Assembly: GCA_002347365.1 (NCBI GenBank)
Contig: DDWT01000012.1
Span: 1-60,535, forward strand
Length of the DNA stretch: 60,535 bases
Direction: 5' to 3'
DNA from: Actinobacteria bacterium UBA2279
GTDB lineage: Bacteria > Actinomycetota > Coriobacteriia > Anaerosomatales > Anaerosomataceae
Shown one piece after another: positions 8,870 to 17,054 of this stretch. A model generated the notes under the pieces. It did not search any database, was not told where the DNA came from, and was given only the letters and a program-made list of their open reading frames with translations. Made by a program: the position numbers and the translations under genes. Positions within the stretch are counted from its first letter, which is position 1; each line of letters begins with the position of its first letter.

Positions 8870-9589
8870 TTACTTCAGTTCGAACACGACCGTCACGCTC
8901 GCGGTGATATCGAGCTGTCCCGGCTCGATGGGCACGGAGCCGGCCATGTCGGCGGCAACAGCGCGCTCGTCGTAGTACACCTTCGGAACGCTCACACCGG
9001 TCTCGCTGATCGCGATGACGGCACCGACGCTCTTGCCGGCTGCCTTCGCCATCGCCTCAGCGCGGGTCCGGGCGTCATCCACCGCGTCCGCGATGGCGGC
9101 CTCGCGTGCGGCAGCGTCATCGTCGAGCGTGAACGTTGGACCGCCGATATTGGTGGCTCCGGCGTTGGTGGCCGCAGCGATCACGTCACCTACCGCGCCA
9201 AGATCGCGCACCTTGGCGTTCACGCTGATCGACGCCTGGTAGCCGAGGATGACCGGAGCCTGCCCCTCTCGGTAGTCCTGTTGGGGGTAAAGGCTCACGT
9301 TGGCCGTCTGGATGTCCTCAGCCTTCACGCCGACATTCTTGAGCGCGGTGGCGATCTGCTCGGCAGTCTTCGAGGCGGTGTCCAGCGCCACCTTCGCGTC
9401 GGCGTTCTGGGCCGTCACGCCAAAGCTCATTTGCGCCATGTCGGGGGCTGTGGGAGCGGTGCCGTTTCCCTGTGAGGTGACGGTGTTCAAGGGTGTCGCC
9501 CCGTCTGTTGTGACGACTTTGGTCTGGCAGCCGGCAAGCGCCAGGGCGACAACGAGAGCGGTTAGAAGCAGCATAGTGCGCGTGCGCAT
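8870..9589 (-). CDS. SIMPL-domain (DUF541) lipoprotein
   Basis: A 239-residue exported protein. The N-terminus MRTRTMLLLTALVVALALAGC is a lipoprotein signal with the lipobox LAGC, so it should be anchored on the outer face of the membrane. The rest is a SIMPL/DUF541 domain: ITASVTV at the C-terminus, NVGVKAEDIQTANVSLYPQ and the DDARTRAEAMAKAAGKSVG helix that mark the family. Family members are periplasmic or surface proteins linked to oxidative stress; their biochemical role is unsettled. ATG at 9589 has AAGGAGGA directly upstream. It is the first gene of the minus-strand group running to the propeller protein. Confidence 0.88.
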   Translation of the reverse strand: MRTRTMLLLTALVVALALAGCQTKVVTTDGATPLNTVTSQGNGTAPTAPDMAQMSFGVTAQNADAKVALDTASKTAEQIATALKNVGVKAEDIQTANVSLYPQQDYREGQAPVILGYQASISVNAKVRDLGAVGDVIAAATNAGATNIGGPTFTLDDDAAAREAAIADAVDDARTRAEAMAKAAGKSVGAVIAISETGVSVPKVYYDERAVAADMAGSVPIEPGQLDITASVTVVFELK

Positions 9590-9648
9590 GACTCCTCCTT
9601 CTGGGCGGATCGGCATTCGCCGCATGGATGTCTCATTCCCTGAGACGA

Positions 9649-9684
9649 CAAAAAGACCCCGCCGGTTCTTGTGGCGAGGTCTTT
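9649..9684 (-). terminator. Rho-independent terminator behind the tRNA-Ser/tRNA-Arg pair
   Basis: Read on the minus strand, AAAGACCTCGCC pairs with GGCGGGGTCTTT (one U-G pair) across a short loop, followed by a run of T. It lies just after the tRNA-Arg CCA end and before the SIMPL gene, so it probably ends the tRNA transcript. Confidence 0.75.
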
Positions 9685-9694
9685 CATGATTCCG

Positions 9695-9770
9695 TGGTGC
9701 GCCCTGCAGGATTCGAACCTGCGACCTCCCGGTTCGTAGCCGGACGCTCTATCCACTGAGCTAAGGGCGC
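9695..9770 (-). tRNA. tRNA-Arg(ACG)
   Basis: 76 nt including an encoded CCA. The acceptor GCGCCCT pairs with AGGGCGC, the T loop is GGTTCGAATCC, and the anticodon loop CTACGAA gives anticodon ACG. A34 of this tRNA is the known TadA substrate; tadA lies 4 kb downstream. It sits 53 nt after tRNA-Ser(GCT), on the same strand. Confidence 0.97.
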
Positions 9771-9823
9771 GCACTGCCCATTTGGGCTTAGCAATCCTGC
9801 CATCAGGCAGAAGAGATGTCAAA

Positions 9824-9917
9824 TGGCGGAGAGTGAGGGATTCGAACCCTCGAAGGAGCGTTTAGCCCCTTACTCGCTTAGCAGGCGAGCGCCTTCAACC
9901 GACTCGGCCAACTCTCC
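9824..9917 (-). tRNA. tRNA-Ser(GCT)
   Basis: 94 nt with encoded CCA. The acceptor GGAGAGT pairs with ACTCTCC, there is a long variable arm as in class II tRNAs, the T loop is GGTTCGAATCC, and the anticodon stem-loop (CTCGC-CTGCTAA-GCGAG) gives anticodon GCT. First of a two-tRNA unit with tRNA-Arg(ACG). Confidence 0.97.
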
Positions 9918-10038
9918 ACACGTCGTCAAGCCTGTTCCGGCGCGACGCGGAGACCATTATACACACGGTTTGACAAGTTAGAAGCAGGCCCATTCTGCCG
10001 GGGTGTACGATGTTTAGGGCACACCGAGGGGAGACAGT

Positions 10039-10581
10039 GTGAAAACTGATGTGCGAATCCACGCCGGTGCCGCGAAACGCGCAAAACGCGTGCTCGCGGG
10101 GGTCGTTTTCTGGGTGATGGGCCGAGGGCTGGTCGTATGCGCGCGCGTCGACCGACGCGTACGCGCAGAGGCCGTTTCGTGGCCCGAAGGCACGGCGATC
10201 ACCCTGGCGGTCGCACCCGGTTCGCCCAGGGTGACGGTTCACAAGTCGAACGGCGTGCTTCATGCCCTCGGCAGCCGGACGGATGTCGAGTCCACGTTGC
10301 TCGTGACGTTCAAGAGCGTGGACGGCGCAGTGCCGGTGCTTCTCGGCATGAAGAGCGTCCTGCAGTCGTTTGCCGAACACCGGGCGACCGTCCATGGCGA
10401 TCTGGGCACTGCGATGTCGCTCGTTCGGTGCCTGCACATCGTCGAGGGCTACCTGTTCCCCGATATCATGACCCGGCGCATCCTGCCCCGGCCCGCTGTC
10501 CGTGAAGTGGGTCATCTGCGTGCGTACGTCGGGCTTCTCGGCAGGTCTAGCGATCTTGGTCAGGAAGGAGCGGCATCGTGA
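10039..10581 (+). CDS. SCP2-like sterol-carrier-domain protein
   Basis: A 180-residue protein with no membrane segment that is certain; the first 40 residues hold a weakly hydrophobic stretch (VLAGVVFWVMGRGLVVCA). Residues about 50-140 resemble an SCP2-type lipid-binding fold (AITLAVAPGSPRVTVHK..., LLVTFKSVDGAVPVLLGMKS, HGDLGTAMSLVRCLHIVEGYLFP). GTG at 10039 has GAGGGGA upstream. Its stop overlaps the start of the alcohol dehydrogenase by 4 nt, so the two are translationally coupled. It may present hydrophobic aldehydes or alcohols to the two enzymes encoded behind it (inference). The family assignment is by pattern only. Confidence 0.65.
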   Translation: MKTDVRIHAGAAKRAKRVLAGVVFWVMGRGLVVCARVDRRVRAEAVSWPEGTAITLAVAPGSPRVTVHKSNGVLHALGSRTDVESTLLVTFKSVDGAVPVLLGMKSVLQSFAEHRATVHGDLGTAMSLVRCLHIVEGYLFPDIMTRRILPRPAVREVGHLRAYVGLLGRSSDLGQEGAAS

Positions 10582-11762
10582 TTCCCGCCTACTACGAGTT
10601 CTCCAACCGGGCGAAGATTCTCTCCGGGGACAAGGCGATCGAAAACATCCCCTACGAGCTGCGGGTATTGGAGTGCACCCACCCCATCGTCGTCACGAAC
10701 CGGCAACTACGCGATCTGGGGCTCGTGGACATCGTGCTCAGAGCGTTGGCCGACGGCGGCATCGATGTGTGTGCCATCTATGACGCCGTTCCGGTGGACT
10801 CTTCGGTCGCCGTGGTCAATGACCTCGCGCGCACGTTTCGCGACACCGGCTGCGACTCCATCGTGGCGGTGGGCGGCGGGTCGGTGCTGGACACCGCGAA
10901 GGGCGCGAACATAGTCTTGACCACCGGCAGCGAAGATCTGATGCAGCACATGGGAACCGAGATCATCACGGCGCGGGCAATGGTGCCGTTCATTGCCGTA
11001 CCCACCACTGCCGGAACGGGCTCGGAGGTCACCGGGGCTGCAGTCATCAAAGACACAGAGCGGCACGTCAAGATGGGTTTCGTCAGCTTCTCACTGCTGC
11101 CCGACGTCGCGGTGCTCGATCCCCGGATGACGGAAGGACTGCCGCCACGGCTCGCCGCGTCCACGGCCTTGGATGCCCTGACGCATGCGGTCGAGGCGTT
11201 CAGCTGCCGGCAGGCCAACCCGCTGTCCGACGGCTACGCGCGTGCAGCCATCGATCTCATTCGCGACTATCTGCCGGCGGTCCTCGAGAACGGGCGTGAC
11301 CGCACCGCCCGGCTGGCGATGGCCAACGCAGCGATGCTGGCGGGCGTCTCGTTCAGCAATGCCATGGTGGGAATCGTCCACGCCATCGGCCATGCATGCG
11401 GCGGGCAGTGCTCGGTGGCACATGGCGATGCGATGGCGATACTGCTGCCGTTCGGTATGGAGTACAACCTGGACGTGGCAGGTGAGCGGTACGGGGAGCT
11501 GCTGCTGCATCTGAAGGGTGCCGAGACCTACGCCTCCACCCCGGCAAGCGAGCGACCCGCGGCGGCGATCGAGGCGGTGCGCGACATCCTGCAGGACGCC
11601 GCCCGCGTGGCGGGCATGCCCACCCGGCTCTCACAGGTGGGCGTGACCGAGGAGCAGCTGTCGGCCATCGCCTCGACCGCTATCGACGACGGCGCGATGT
11701 CGATGAACCCGAAGGATGCCGATGTATCCGACGTCCTCGCGATACTGAGGGCTGCGCTGTGA
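10578..11762 (+). CDS. Iron-containing alcohol dehydrogenase
   Basis: 394 residues, full family length. The Fe-ADH signature is present: VGGGSVLDTAKG (nucleotide binding), PTTAGTGSEVT, ALDALTHAVEAF, and the metal site GIVHAIGHACGGQCSVAHGDAMA with its histidines. It interconverts an alcohol and an aldehyde with NAD(P)H. GTG at 10578 lies inside the stop of the SCP2-like gene, with AGGAAGG upstream, and its own stop overlaps the AOR start. The operon suggests that its aldehyde is the substrate or product of the AOR. Substrate chain length is not readable. Confidence 0.95.
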   Translation: MIPAYYEFSNRAKILSGDKAIENIPYELRVLECTHPIVVTNRQLRDLGLVDIVLRALADGGIDVCAIYDAVPVDSSVAVVNDLARTFRDTGCDSIVAVGGGSVLDTAKGANIVLTTGSEDLMQHMGTEIITARAMVPFIAVPTTAGTGSEVTGAAVIKDTERHVKMGFVSFSLLPDVAVLDPRMTEGLPPRLAASTALDALTHAVEAFSCRQANPLSDGYARAAIDLIRDYLPAVLENGRDRTARLAMANAAMLAGVSFSNAMVGIVHAIGHACGGQCSVAHGDAMAILLPFGMEYNLDVAGERYGELLLHLKGAETYASTPASERPAAAIEAVRDILQDAARVAGMPTRLSQVGVTEEQLSAIASTAIDDGAMSMNPKDADVSDVLAILRAAL

Positions 11763-13657
11763 AAGGCGGCTATCTGTCGTCGGTCGTACATGTCGATCTC
11801 ACGAAGCGCACGGTGGAGCCCTACCCGTGGACCGATGACGACCGCAGGGCCACTCTGGGCGGCAAGGTCATGGCCGCTCAGATCCTGTACGACGTCCTGA
11901 GGTCCGGGACAGATCCGCTCGGTCCCGAGAACGTCATCGTCATCAGCACCGGTCCGCTCACCGGCACCGGTGCACCCTCGACGTCGCGCTTCAACGTTTC
12001 CGCGCTCTCGCCGCTCACCGGCATCGTTGCGTCCAGCAACTGTGGCGGCTCCTTCGGCGTGTACCTGCGCAAGGCGGGCGTGGATGCGCTCGTGATCACG
12101 GGGGCGTCTGAGACGCCGACCTTCCTGGAGGTGTCCGAGGAGGGTGTGCGCTTCCACGAGGCCTGGAGCTTCCAGGGGATGTGCACCACCGATGCGCAGG
12201 CGGCGCTCGCGGCGACCGTGGAGGGCCGCAGCGGAACGCTCGTCATCGGCCCGGCGGGTGAGAACCTCGTGCGTTACGCCTCGCTGCATTCCGAGGAGCG
12301 CGCCGCCGGCCGGGCGGGCATGGGTGCTGTCTTCGGCAGCAAGAAGCTCAAGGGTATCGTCGCGCACGGTGCGCAGCGCGTGCCCGTGGCGGATCCCAAG
12401 GGGTTTCGGGAGCACGTCAAGAAGTGGACCGCGGACCTGAAAGCGCATCCGATGACGGGCGACGCAGTGCCTCGCTTCGGAACCGGTGGATTCCTGCCCG
12501 AGATGCAGAGCCTCGGCATCGTCGCGACGTCGAACTACCGTCGAGGGCGTTTCGAAGGTGCGTCGGCGATCTCCGGGCAGACGCTCGCACAGACGCGCCT
12601 TGTGGGCACAGCAGGCTGCCTGAGCTGCCCGATTCGCTGTGGGCGCGTCGTCGAGGTGGACGGGAAGCGTGTGAAGGGTCCGGAACTCGAAACGCTCGTG
12701 CTTCTCGGCGCCAATCTGGAGAATGCCGATCTCGACAGCATCTGTAGGCTGAACGTGCTGCTCGATGAACTCGGCATGGACACGATGACGGTCGGCGTCA
12801 CCGTCTCGCTGGCCATGGAGATGGCCGAGCGCGGCGTGGTGGACTGGCCGCTGCGCTTCGGCGACGTGAGCGGACTGGCGCAGCTGTTCGAAGACATCGC
12901 GGCACGCCGCGGTATCGGTGACGAGCTTGCCGAGGGCTCGCGACGTCTCGCGGAGCGCTACGGCGCATCGGCGTACGCGATGAACGTGAAGGGGCTTGAG
13001 CTCGCGGCTTACGAGCCTCGTGGCGCGTGGGGACATGCGCTTGGCTACGCTACCTCCAGCCGGGGCGGCTGTCACCTCAACGGAGGCTACATGGTCGCTC
13101 TCGAAGGACTTGGCCTTGCGATGCGCGGTCGGGCTCTTGGGAGCAAGGCCGGGCTGACAGCGATGTTCCAGGACCTGATGGAGGCCGTCTCGGCGGCCGG
13201 GGTGTGTCTGTTCACCACCTATGCCGTGCTGCCGGCCCCCGTCGTGCGTGAGGCGAAGCGTCCGTTGGGCAGGATCGCTGCTGTGGTGCTCGGCGCTACC
13301 GGCTACACGCTGTACGCACTCCGCGGCGTCCCTCGGCGACTCCTCGAGATACCGCTGCCGCTGCTGCCGCACATGAAGGCGATCGAGCTCGCGACCGGAG
13401 AACGGATGCGCTTCGGCCGTTTCTGGGAGATCGGCGAGCGAGGCTACACCCTTGAACGCGAGCTGGCGATACGCTTCGGAGTCACTGCCGCAGACGACAC
13501 GCTGCCCGAGCGGGAGCTCACCGAGCGTCTCGAGCAGGACGACCCGCGTTCGGTCGTGCCGATGGACAAGCTGCGGTCGCGCTACTACCGGCAGCGGCGA
13601 TGGGACGCAAACGGTCAGCCCAGGCGGGCACTGCTCAAGAGGCTGAGCATCGGGTAG
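11759..13657 (+). CDS. Aldehyde:ferredoxin oxidoreductase family protein
   Basis: 632 residues, the usual AOR length. It contains the N-terminal tungstopterin domain (GGKVMAAQILYD, GPLTGTGAPSTSRF, NCGGSFGVYLRKAG), the AGMG-type loop (GRAGMGAVFGSKKLKG), the 4Fe-4S motif CLSCPIRC near residues 286-293, and a later cysteine (AAGVC, about residue 482) at the place of the fourth ligand. The family reversibly oxidises aldehydes to acids with ferredoxin, using tungsten or molybdenum bis-pterin. GTG at 11759 overlaps the ADH stop, so the pair can link acid, aldehyde and alcohol. Members vary in substrate, so no specific name is given. Confidence 0.93.
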   Translation: MKGGYLSSVVHVDLTKRTVEPYPWTDDDRRATLGGKVMAAQILYDVLRSGTDPLGPENVIVISTGPLTGTGAPSTSRFNVSALSPLTGIVASSNCGGSFGVYLRKAGVDALVITGASETPTFLEVSEEGVRFHEAWSFQGMCTTDAQAALAATVEGRSGTLVIGPAGENLVRYASLHSEERAAGRAGMGAVFGSKKLKGIVAHGAQRVPVADPKGFREHVKKWTADLKAHPMTGDAVPRFGTGGFLPEMQSLGIVATSNYRRGRFEGASAISGQTLAQTRLVGTAGCLSCPIRCGRVVEVDGKRVKGPELETLVLLGANLENADLDSICRLNVLLDELGMDTMTVGVTVSLAMEMAERGVVDWPLRFGDVSGLAQLFEDIAARRGIGDELAEGSRRLAERYGASAYAMNVKGLELAAYEPRGAWGHALGYATSSRGGCHLNGGYMVALEGLGLAMRGRALGSKAGLTAMFQDLMEAVSAAGVCLFTTYAVLPAPVVREAKRPLGRIAAVVLGATGYTLYALRGVPRRLLEIPLPLLPHMKAIELATGERMRFGRFWEIGERGYTLERELAIRFGVTAADDTLPERELTERLEQDDPRSVVPMDKLRSRYYRQRRWDANGQPRRALLKRLSIG

Positions 13658-13663
13658 CGCGCA

Positions 13664-13753
13664 TGGCGGAGGGGGAGGGATTCGAACCCCCGGTGGGTTG
13701 CCCCACAGTGGTTTTCAAGACCACCGCAATAAACCAGACTCTGCCACCCCTCC
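13664..13753 (-). tRNA. tRNA-Ser(TGA)
   Basis: 90 nt with encoded CCA. The acceptor GGAGGGG pairs with CCCCTCC, it has a long class II variable arm and the T loop GGTTCGAATCC. The anticodon stem-loop (GTGGT-CTTGAAA-ACCAC) gives TGA. It lies between the AOR gene and tadA. Confidence 0.97.
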
Positions 13754-13799
13754 GCGAGGTGCGCTGCTTACGAGGCACCAGGTAGTGTAGCATCGCAGT

Positions 13800-14279
13800 A
13801 TGGAGTCCGACACGACCTACATGGCAATTGCGCTTGATGAAGCGCGTGCTGCCGCCGAGATCGGCGAGGTGCCGATAGGCGCCGTCGTCGTCTGCGACGG
13901 CGCCGTTGTCTCTCGCGCGCACAATCGCCGCGAGATCGACAACGACCCCACCGCACACGCCGAGTTGCTTGCGATAAAGGACGCATCGCAACGGCTCGGA
14001 AGGTGGCGTCTCTCCGACTGCACCGTCTACGCAACGCTTGAGCCGTGCCCGATGTGCGCCGGTGTGATGCACCAGGCCCGTATCGAGCGGCTCGTCTATG
14101 GCGCCACCGATCCCAAGGCCGGCGCGGTGGGGACACTCTACGACCTCAGCAGCGATGAGCGGCTCAACCACAGGTTCGAGGTCACTGCCGGAGTGCTGGC
14201 AGATGAAAGCGCCTGGATGCTGAAGGAGTTCTTCGGGAACCTGCGCAGCGACAGGCAAGACAAGGGGACAGGAGAGTAA
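13800..14279 (+). CDS. tadA: tRNA-specific adenosine deaminase
   Basis: 159 residues of the zinc-dependent deaminase fold: HAE (TAHAELLAIKD) with the catalytic glutamate, and PCPMCAG supplying two zinc cysteines. The EVPIGAVVV start and the ATLEPCPMCAGVMHQARI stretch are typical of TadA, which converts A34 of tRNA-Arg(ACG) to inosine. Its substrate tRNA is encoded at 9695-9770. No ribosome-binding site is seen before ATG 13800, and TAGTGTAG lies about 10 nt upstream, so a leaderless transcript is possible. Two nucleotides separate it from the next gene. Confidence 0.95.
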   Translation: MESDTTYMAIALDEARAAAEIGEVPIGAVVVCDGAVVSRAHNRREIDNDPTAHAELLAIKDASQRLGRWRLSDCTVYATLEPCPMCAGVMHQARIERLVYGATDPKAGAVGTLYDLSSDERLNHRFEVTAGVLADESAWMLKEFFGNLRSDRQDKGTGE

Positions 14280-14281
14280 CG

Positions 14282-16141
14282 ATGCGTACGACGGTGAGAC
14301 GTGTGGCCTTGCTGGTGACGCTTGCATTCCTCCTGGGGCTACTGGTGCCCGGCGTGGCGCTCGCGAAGTCCTACACGATGGGCCCGGTGAGTATCGAGGC
14401 GACCGTGTCCGGCGACGGCTCGATGCAGGTGACCGAGCGGCGAGTGTTCAACTTCAGCGGCGACTACACGTTCGTCTACTGGCAGCTGAAGAAGAGCGAT
14501 TCCGGCGCCATCGAGGTGACCGGGCTTGAGGGGCCGGATGGCCCGTACCAGCCCACGCAAGATCCGAATGCTGCCGAGACCCGTCCTCCCGGGACGTTCC
14601 AGGTGACCGACTACGGTTCCTACGTCGAGGTGCGCGCGTTCTTCCGTCTTGCGGACGTGGACGCTCCGTTCACGCTCACCTACACCGTTGACGGCGCCGC
14701 CAAGCGCTGGGATGACACGAGCGAGCTGTACTGGCAGTTCATCGGTGACCAGTGGGAGCTCGGCGCCAGGGACGTGCGCATCGACATCACGCTGCCCAAC
14801 CCGGGTGAGGCCGTCACTGCCGGGGAGAACCTCCGCGCGTGGGCGCACGGTCCACTCACGGGACAGATCGACATCGACGAGGCAGCTAGCATGGTCACGC
14901 TGACCGTCCCGCAGATCCCGGCCGAGACGTTCGTTGAGGCCCGGATCGCGTTTCCGACGGGCTGGCTCGACCAGGCATCGCCCACGTCCGGGGCACGGCT
15001 TCAGCAGATCCTCTCGGAAGAGGGGAAGTTGGCTGATGCAGCCAACCAGTCGCGCACGAAAGCACGCCTGCTGACCTGGGGTTCGCTCGCAGTGTCACTC
15101 ATCGCTTGCGCGCTGATCCTTGCGACTGCGCTGCGCCAGTTCTTCACGCATGGCAGGGAGTACAAGCCGCAGTTCCAGGGAGAGTACTTCCGCGAACTGC
15201 CTGCCGAGATACCTCCGGCGCTCGTCGGCTCGCTGATGAAGATGGGCCAACCCGACAACGATGACATGACAGCCACGCTGCTCGACCTTATCGACCGGGG
15301 TGTGGTGAACATCGAGCGCATCCTCGAGCCGAAGAAGGTGCTGTTCGGGTTGAGCAGCAAAGACGAGGAGACCTATCGGCTCACGCTCGACCGTGCGCGT
15401 GCGGTGAACCTTGATCCTGCCGAGGCCCAGTTGCTCACGTTGTTCTTCGACAAGATCGCTCGCAAGGATGACTTCACGATGCTCGAGCTGCAGGAGCGTG
15501 CGAAGGCGGCACCCAGCACGTACGTGAACGGGATCGCCACGTGGAAGAAGACGGTCGAGGAAGACATGCGTGCACGCGGATACATGGAAGAAGGCGGCCG
15601 AGGCAGACAGGCAGTCGTCGTAGCCCTCGGCATGCTCGCCCTGTTCGCTGGTTTCCTGCCGGTCGGATTGGCGCAGACCGGTTGGGCGCTCATCTGGGCG
15701 GTTCCGATCGGCGTCGTCACCATCATCCTCGGCATCAAGATGGAGCGTCGCAGTCGCGAGGCGGCCGAGCTGTACGCGAAGTACGAGGGTGTGCGCAATT
15801 ACCTCAAGGATTTCGGTCGCATGCAGGAAAAGCCGCCCACGCACGTCGTGCTGTGGAAGCACTTCCTCGTGCTCGCAGTTGTCTTCGGCATCGCCGATGA
15901 AGTGATAAAGGCGATGCAGACCAAAGTCCCCGAGGTCATGAGCGATCCGAACATGGGTCGCATGCTCTGGCTTTCGACGCCCAACGCCTACGGCGTGACG
16001 CCGATGAGCGCTATCACGACCAGCGTGGCCTCCGCATCGAGTATCGCTTCTTCCGCGAACTCCTCCGCATCCGGCGGTGGCGGCGGCTTCTCCGGCGGTG
16101 GTGGTGGCGGCGGTGGCGGTGGCGGCGGCGGGGCAGGATAG
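14282..16141 (+). CDS. DUF2207 membrane protein with glycine-rich tail
   Basis: 619 residues. A signal peptide (VALLVTLAFLLGLLVPGVALA) precedes a large extracellular beta-rich DUF2207 domain (EATVSGDGSMQVTERRVF, about residues 30-240). A membrane helix follows (LAVSLIACALILATAL), then a cytoplasmic region of about 170 residues, two more helices (VVALGMLALFAGFLPVGLA, GWALIWAVPIGVVTIILG) and a C-terminal tail of almost pure glycine after FSGGGG. This layout is standard for the YciQ/DUF2207 family, whose function is unknown. ATG at 14282 has AGGAGAG upstream, right after the tadA stop. Confidence 0.88.
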   Translation: MRTTVRRVALLVTLAFLLGLLVPGVALAKSYTMGPVSIEATVSGDGSMQVTERRVFNFSGDYTFVYWQLKKSDSGAIEVTGLEGPDGPYQPTQDPNAAETRPPGTFQVTDYGSYVEVRAFFRLADVDAPFTLTYTVDGAAKRWDDTSELYWQFIGDQWELGARDVRIDITLPNPGEAVTAGENLRAWAHGPLTGQIDIDEAASMVTLTVPQIPAETFVEARIAFPTGWLDQASPTSGARLQQILSEEGKLADAANQSRTKARLLTWGSLAVSLIACALILATALRQFFTHGREYKPQFQGEYFRELPAEIPPALVGSLMKMGQPDNDDMTATLLDLIDRGVVNIERILEPKKVLFGLSSKDEETYRLTLDRARAVNLDPAEAQLLTLFFDKIARKDDFTMLELQERAKAAPSTYVNGIATWKKTVEEDMRARGYMEEGGRGRQAVVVALGMLALFAGFLPVGLAQTGWALIWAVPIGVVTIILGIKMERRSREAAELYAKYEGVRNYLKDFGRMQEKPPTHVVLWKHFLVLAVVFGIADEVIKAMQTKVPEVMSDPNMGRMLWLSTPNAYGVTPMSAITTSVASASSIASSANSSASGGGGGFSGGGGGGGGGGGGGAG

Positions 16142-16284
16142 CCGCCGTTCGTCACAGCGGACGTGATGGACCGCACGCATAATCGACGTGTGGCCGGATA
16201 CGCTCAAGGAACACGGGGTGTTCAGCCGAATATGGTAGGTACGCTGTGATCAAGCATGCGCTGCATCTCAGGAGGGACACACGC

Positions 16285-16755
16285 ATGAGACTTCGAAAGA
16301 CGCTAGCCCTCGTCGGACTGATGCTTCTGGTCAGCCCGGCTTCGGCGCTTGCTGTTGATTCTGGCGGCGGCTTGAGTGGCGCGATCTCAACCGGCGCCGG
16401 CGTGGTCGTGTTGCTGCTTGCTGCGGGCCTGTTGGTCGAGATGCTTGCTCTGCGGCGTCTGGCGGAAGGCTCCGCGCTTGCCGAGAACATCACCTTCGCA
16501 GTACTGGCGACCGTCTGTCTCGCTGCTGCCGCGCTCGTGAGTTGGGTGGGCCGTTTCGCCGACACGACCTTCAGCTCCGAGCAGGCGCGGCTCGGGGCCG
16601 ATCTGCTCACGGTGGTAGCCCTCGCGTTCCTCGGTATCTTCTTCCATCGCGTAAGGCGAGCGATGTCCAGGTTTCTGAACCGTCTGACGGGGCAGGATGA
16701 GGACCTGATCGCGGCACTGAACGAGGATGGTATGCAGGGGTCGCCAGATGCCTAA
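16285..16755 (+). CDS. Hypothetical membrane protein
   Basis: 156 residues. An N-terminal signal-like helix (LALVGLMLLVSPASALA) is followed by three hydrophobic segments (VVVLLLAAGLLVEMLAL, ITFAVLATVCLAAAALVSWVG, LLTVVALAFLGIFFHRV) and a charged C-terminus. ATG at 16285 has GGAGGGA 6 nt upstream and is preferred to an in-frame start at 16246. Its last codons overlap the start of the next small gene, so the two are coupled. No family recognised. Confidence 0.72.
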   Translation: MRLRKTLALVGLMLLVSPASALAVDSGGGLSGAISTGAGVVVLLLAAGLLVEMLALRRLAEGSALAENITFAVLATVCLAAAALVSWVGRFADTTFSSEQARLGADLLTVVALAFLGIFFHRVRRAMSRFLNRLTGQDEDLIAALNEDGMQGSPDA

Positions 16756-16978
16756 CGTGCTGGCGGAGCGCATAGAGGAGGTCTTGCGACCGATCGTGGG
16801 CACGGTGCTCGCGAGTGTCTCGGTGGACCTTGAGTCGAAGCGCATCGGCAAGGACAGCGAGTCTATCACCCGCGTCGATCTGCCGACCATCGCGGACAAT
16901 CTCACCCAGCAACTGAAGCTCGTGGTTGGACCGGACCTTGCGAAAGCTGCGGGCACGCGCGTGCGGGAGCTTGCCTGA
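16748..16978 (+). CDS. Hypothetical small protein (76 aa)
   Basis: A soluble 76-residue frame (MPNVLAERIEEVLRPIVGT...) overlapping the end of the membrane protein gene by 8 nt. It is mostly alpha-helical in character, with LASVSVDLESKRIG in the middle and DNLTQQLKLVVGPDLAKAAGTRVRELA at the end. Coupling to the previous gene suggests a cytoplasmic partner. No known family recognised. Confidence 0.6.
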   Translation: MPNVLAERIEEVLRPIVGTVLASVSVDLESKRIGKDSESITRVDLPTIADNLTQQLKLVVGPDLAKAAGTRVRELA

Positions 16979-17054
16979 CAGCATTTCGTTGGTCGTGGAT
17001 GCTTAACGAGCTTATACTTGCTGGTAGACGGGGCAGACTTCCCGAAGGGGACTC

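Noticed and set aside
11528..13372. 614-codon open frame antisense to the AOR and ADH genes
   Set aside because: High-GC coding DNA often leaves long antisense frames; this one reads an Arg/His/Ala-rich product with no recognisable motif, while the opposite strand encodes clear enzymes.
16090..16141. Glycine-codon run as a simple-sequence repeat of its own
   Set aside because: It is the normal glycine-rich tail of DUF2207-type proteins and lies in frame.
15095..16207. 370-codon frame antisense to the DUF2207 gene
   Set aside because: Antisense shadow of a gene with signal peptide, helices and known domain.
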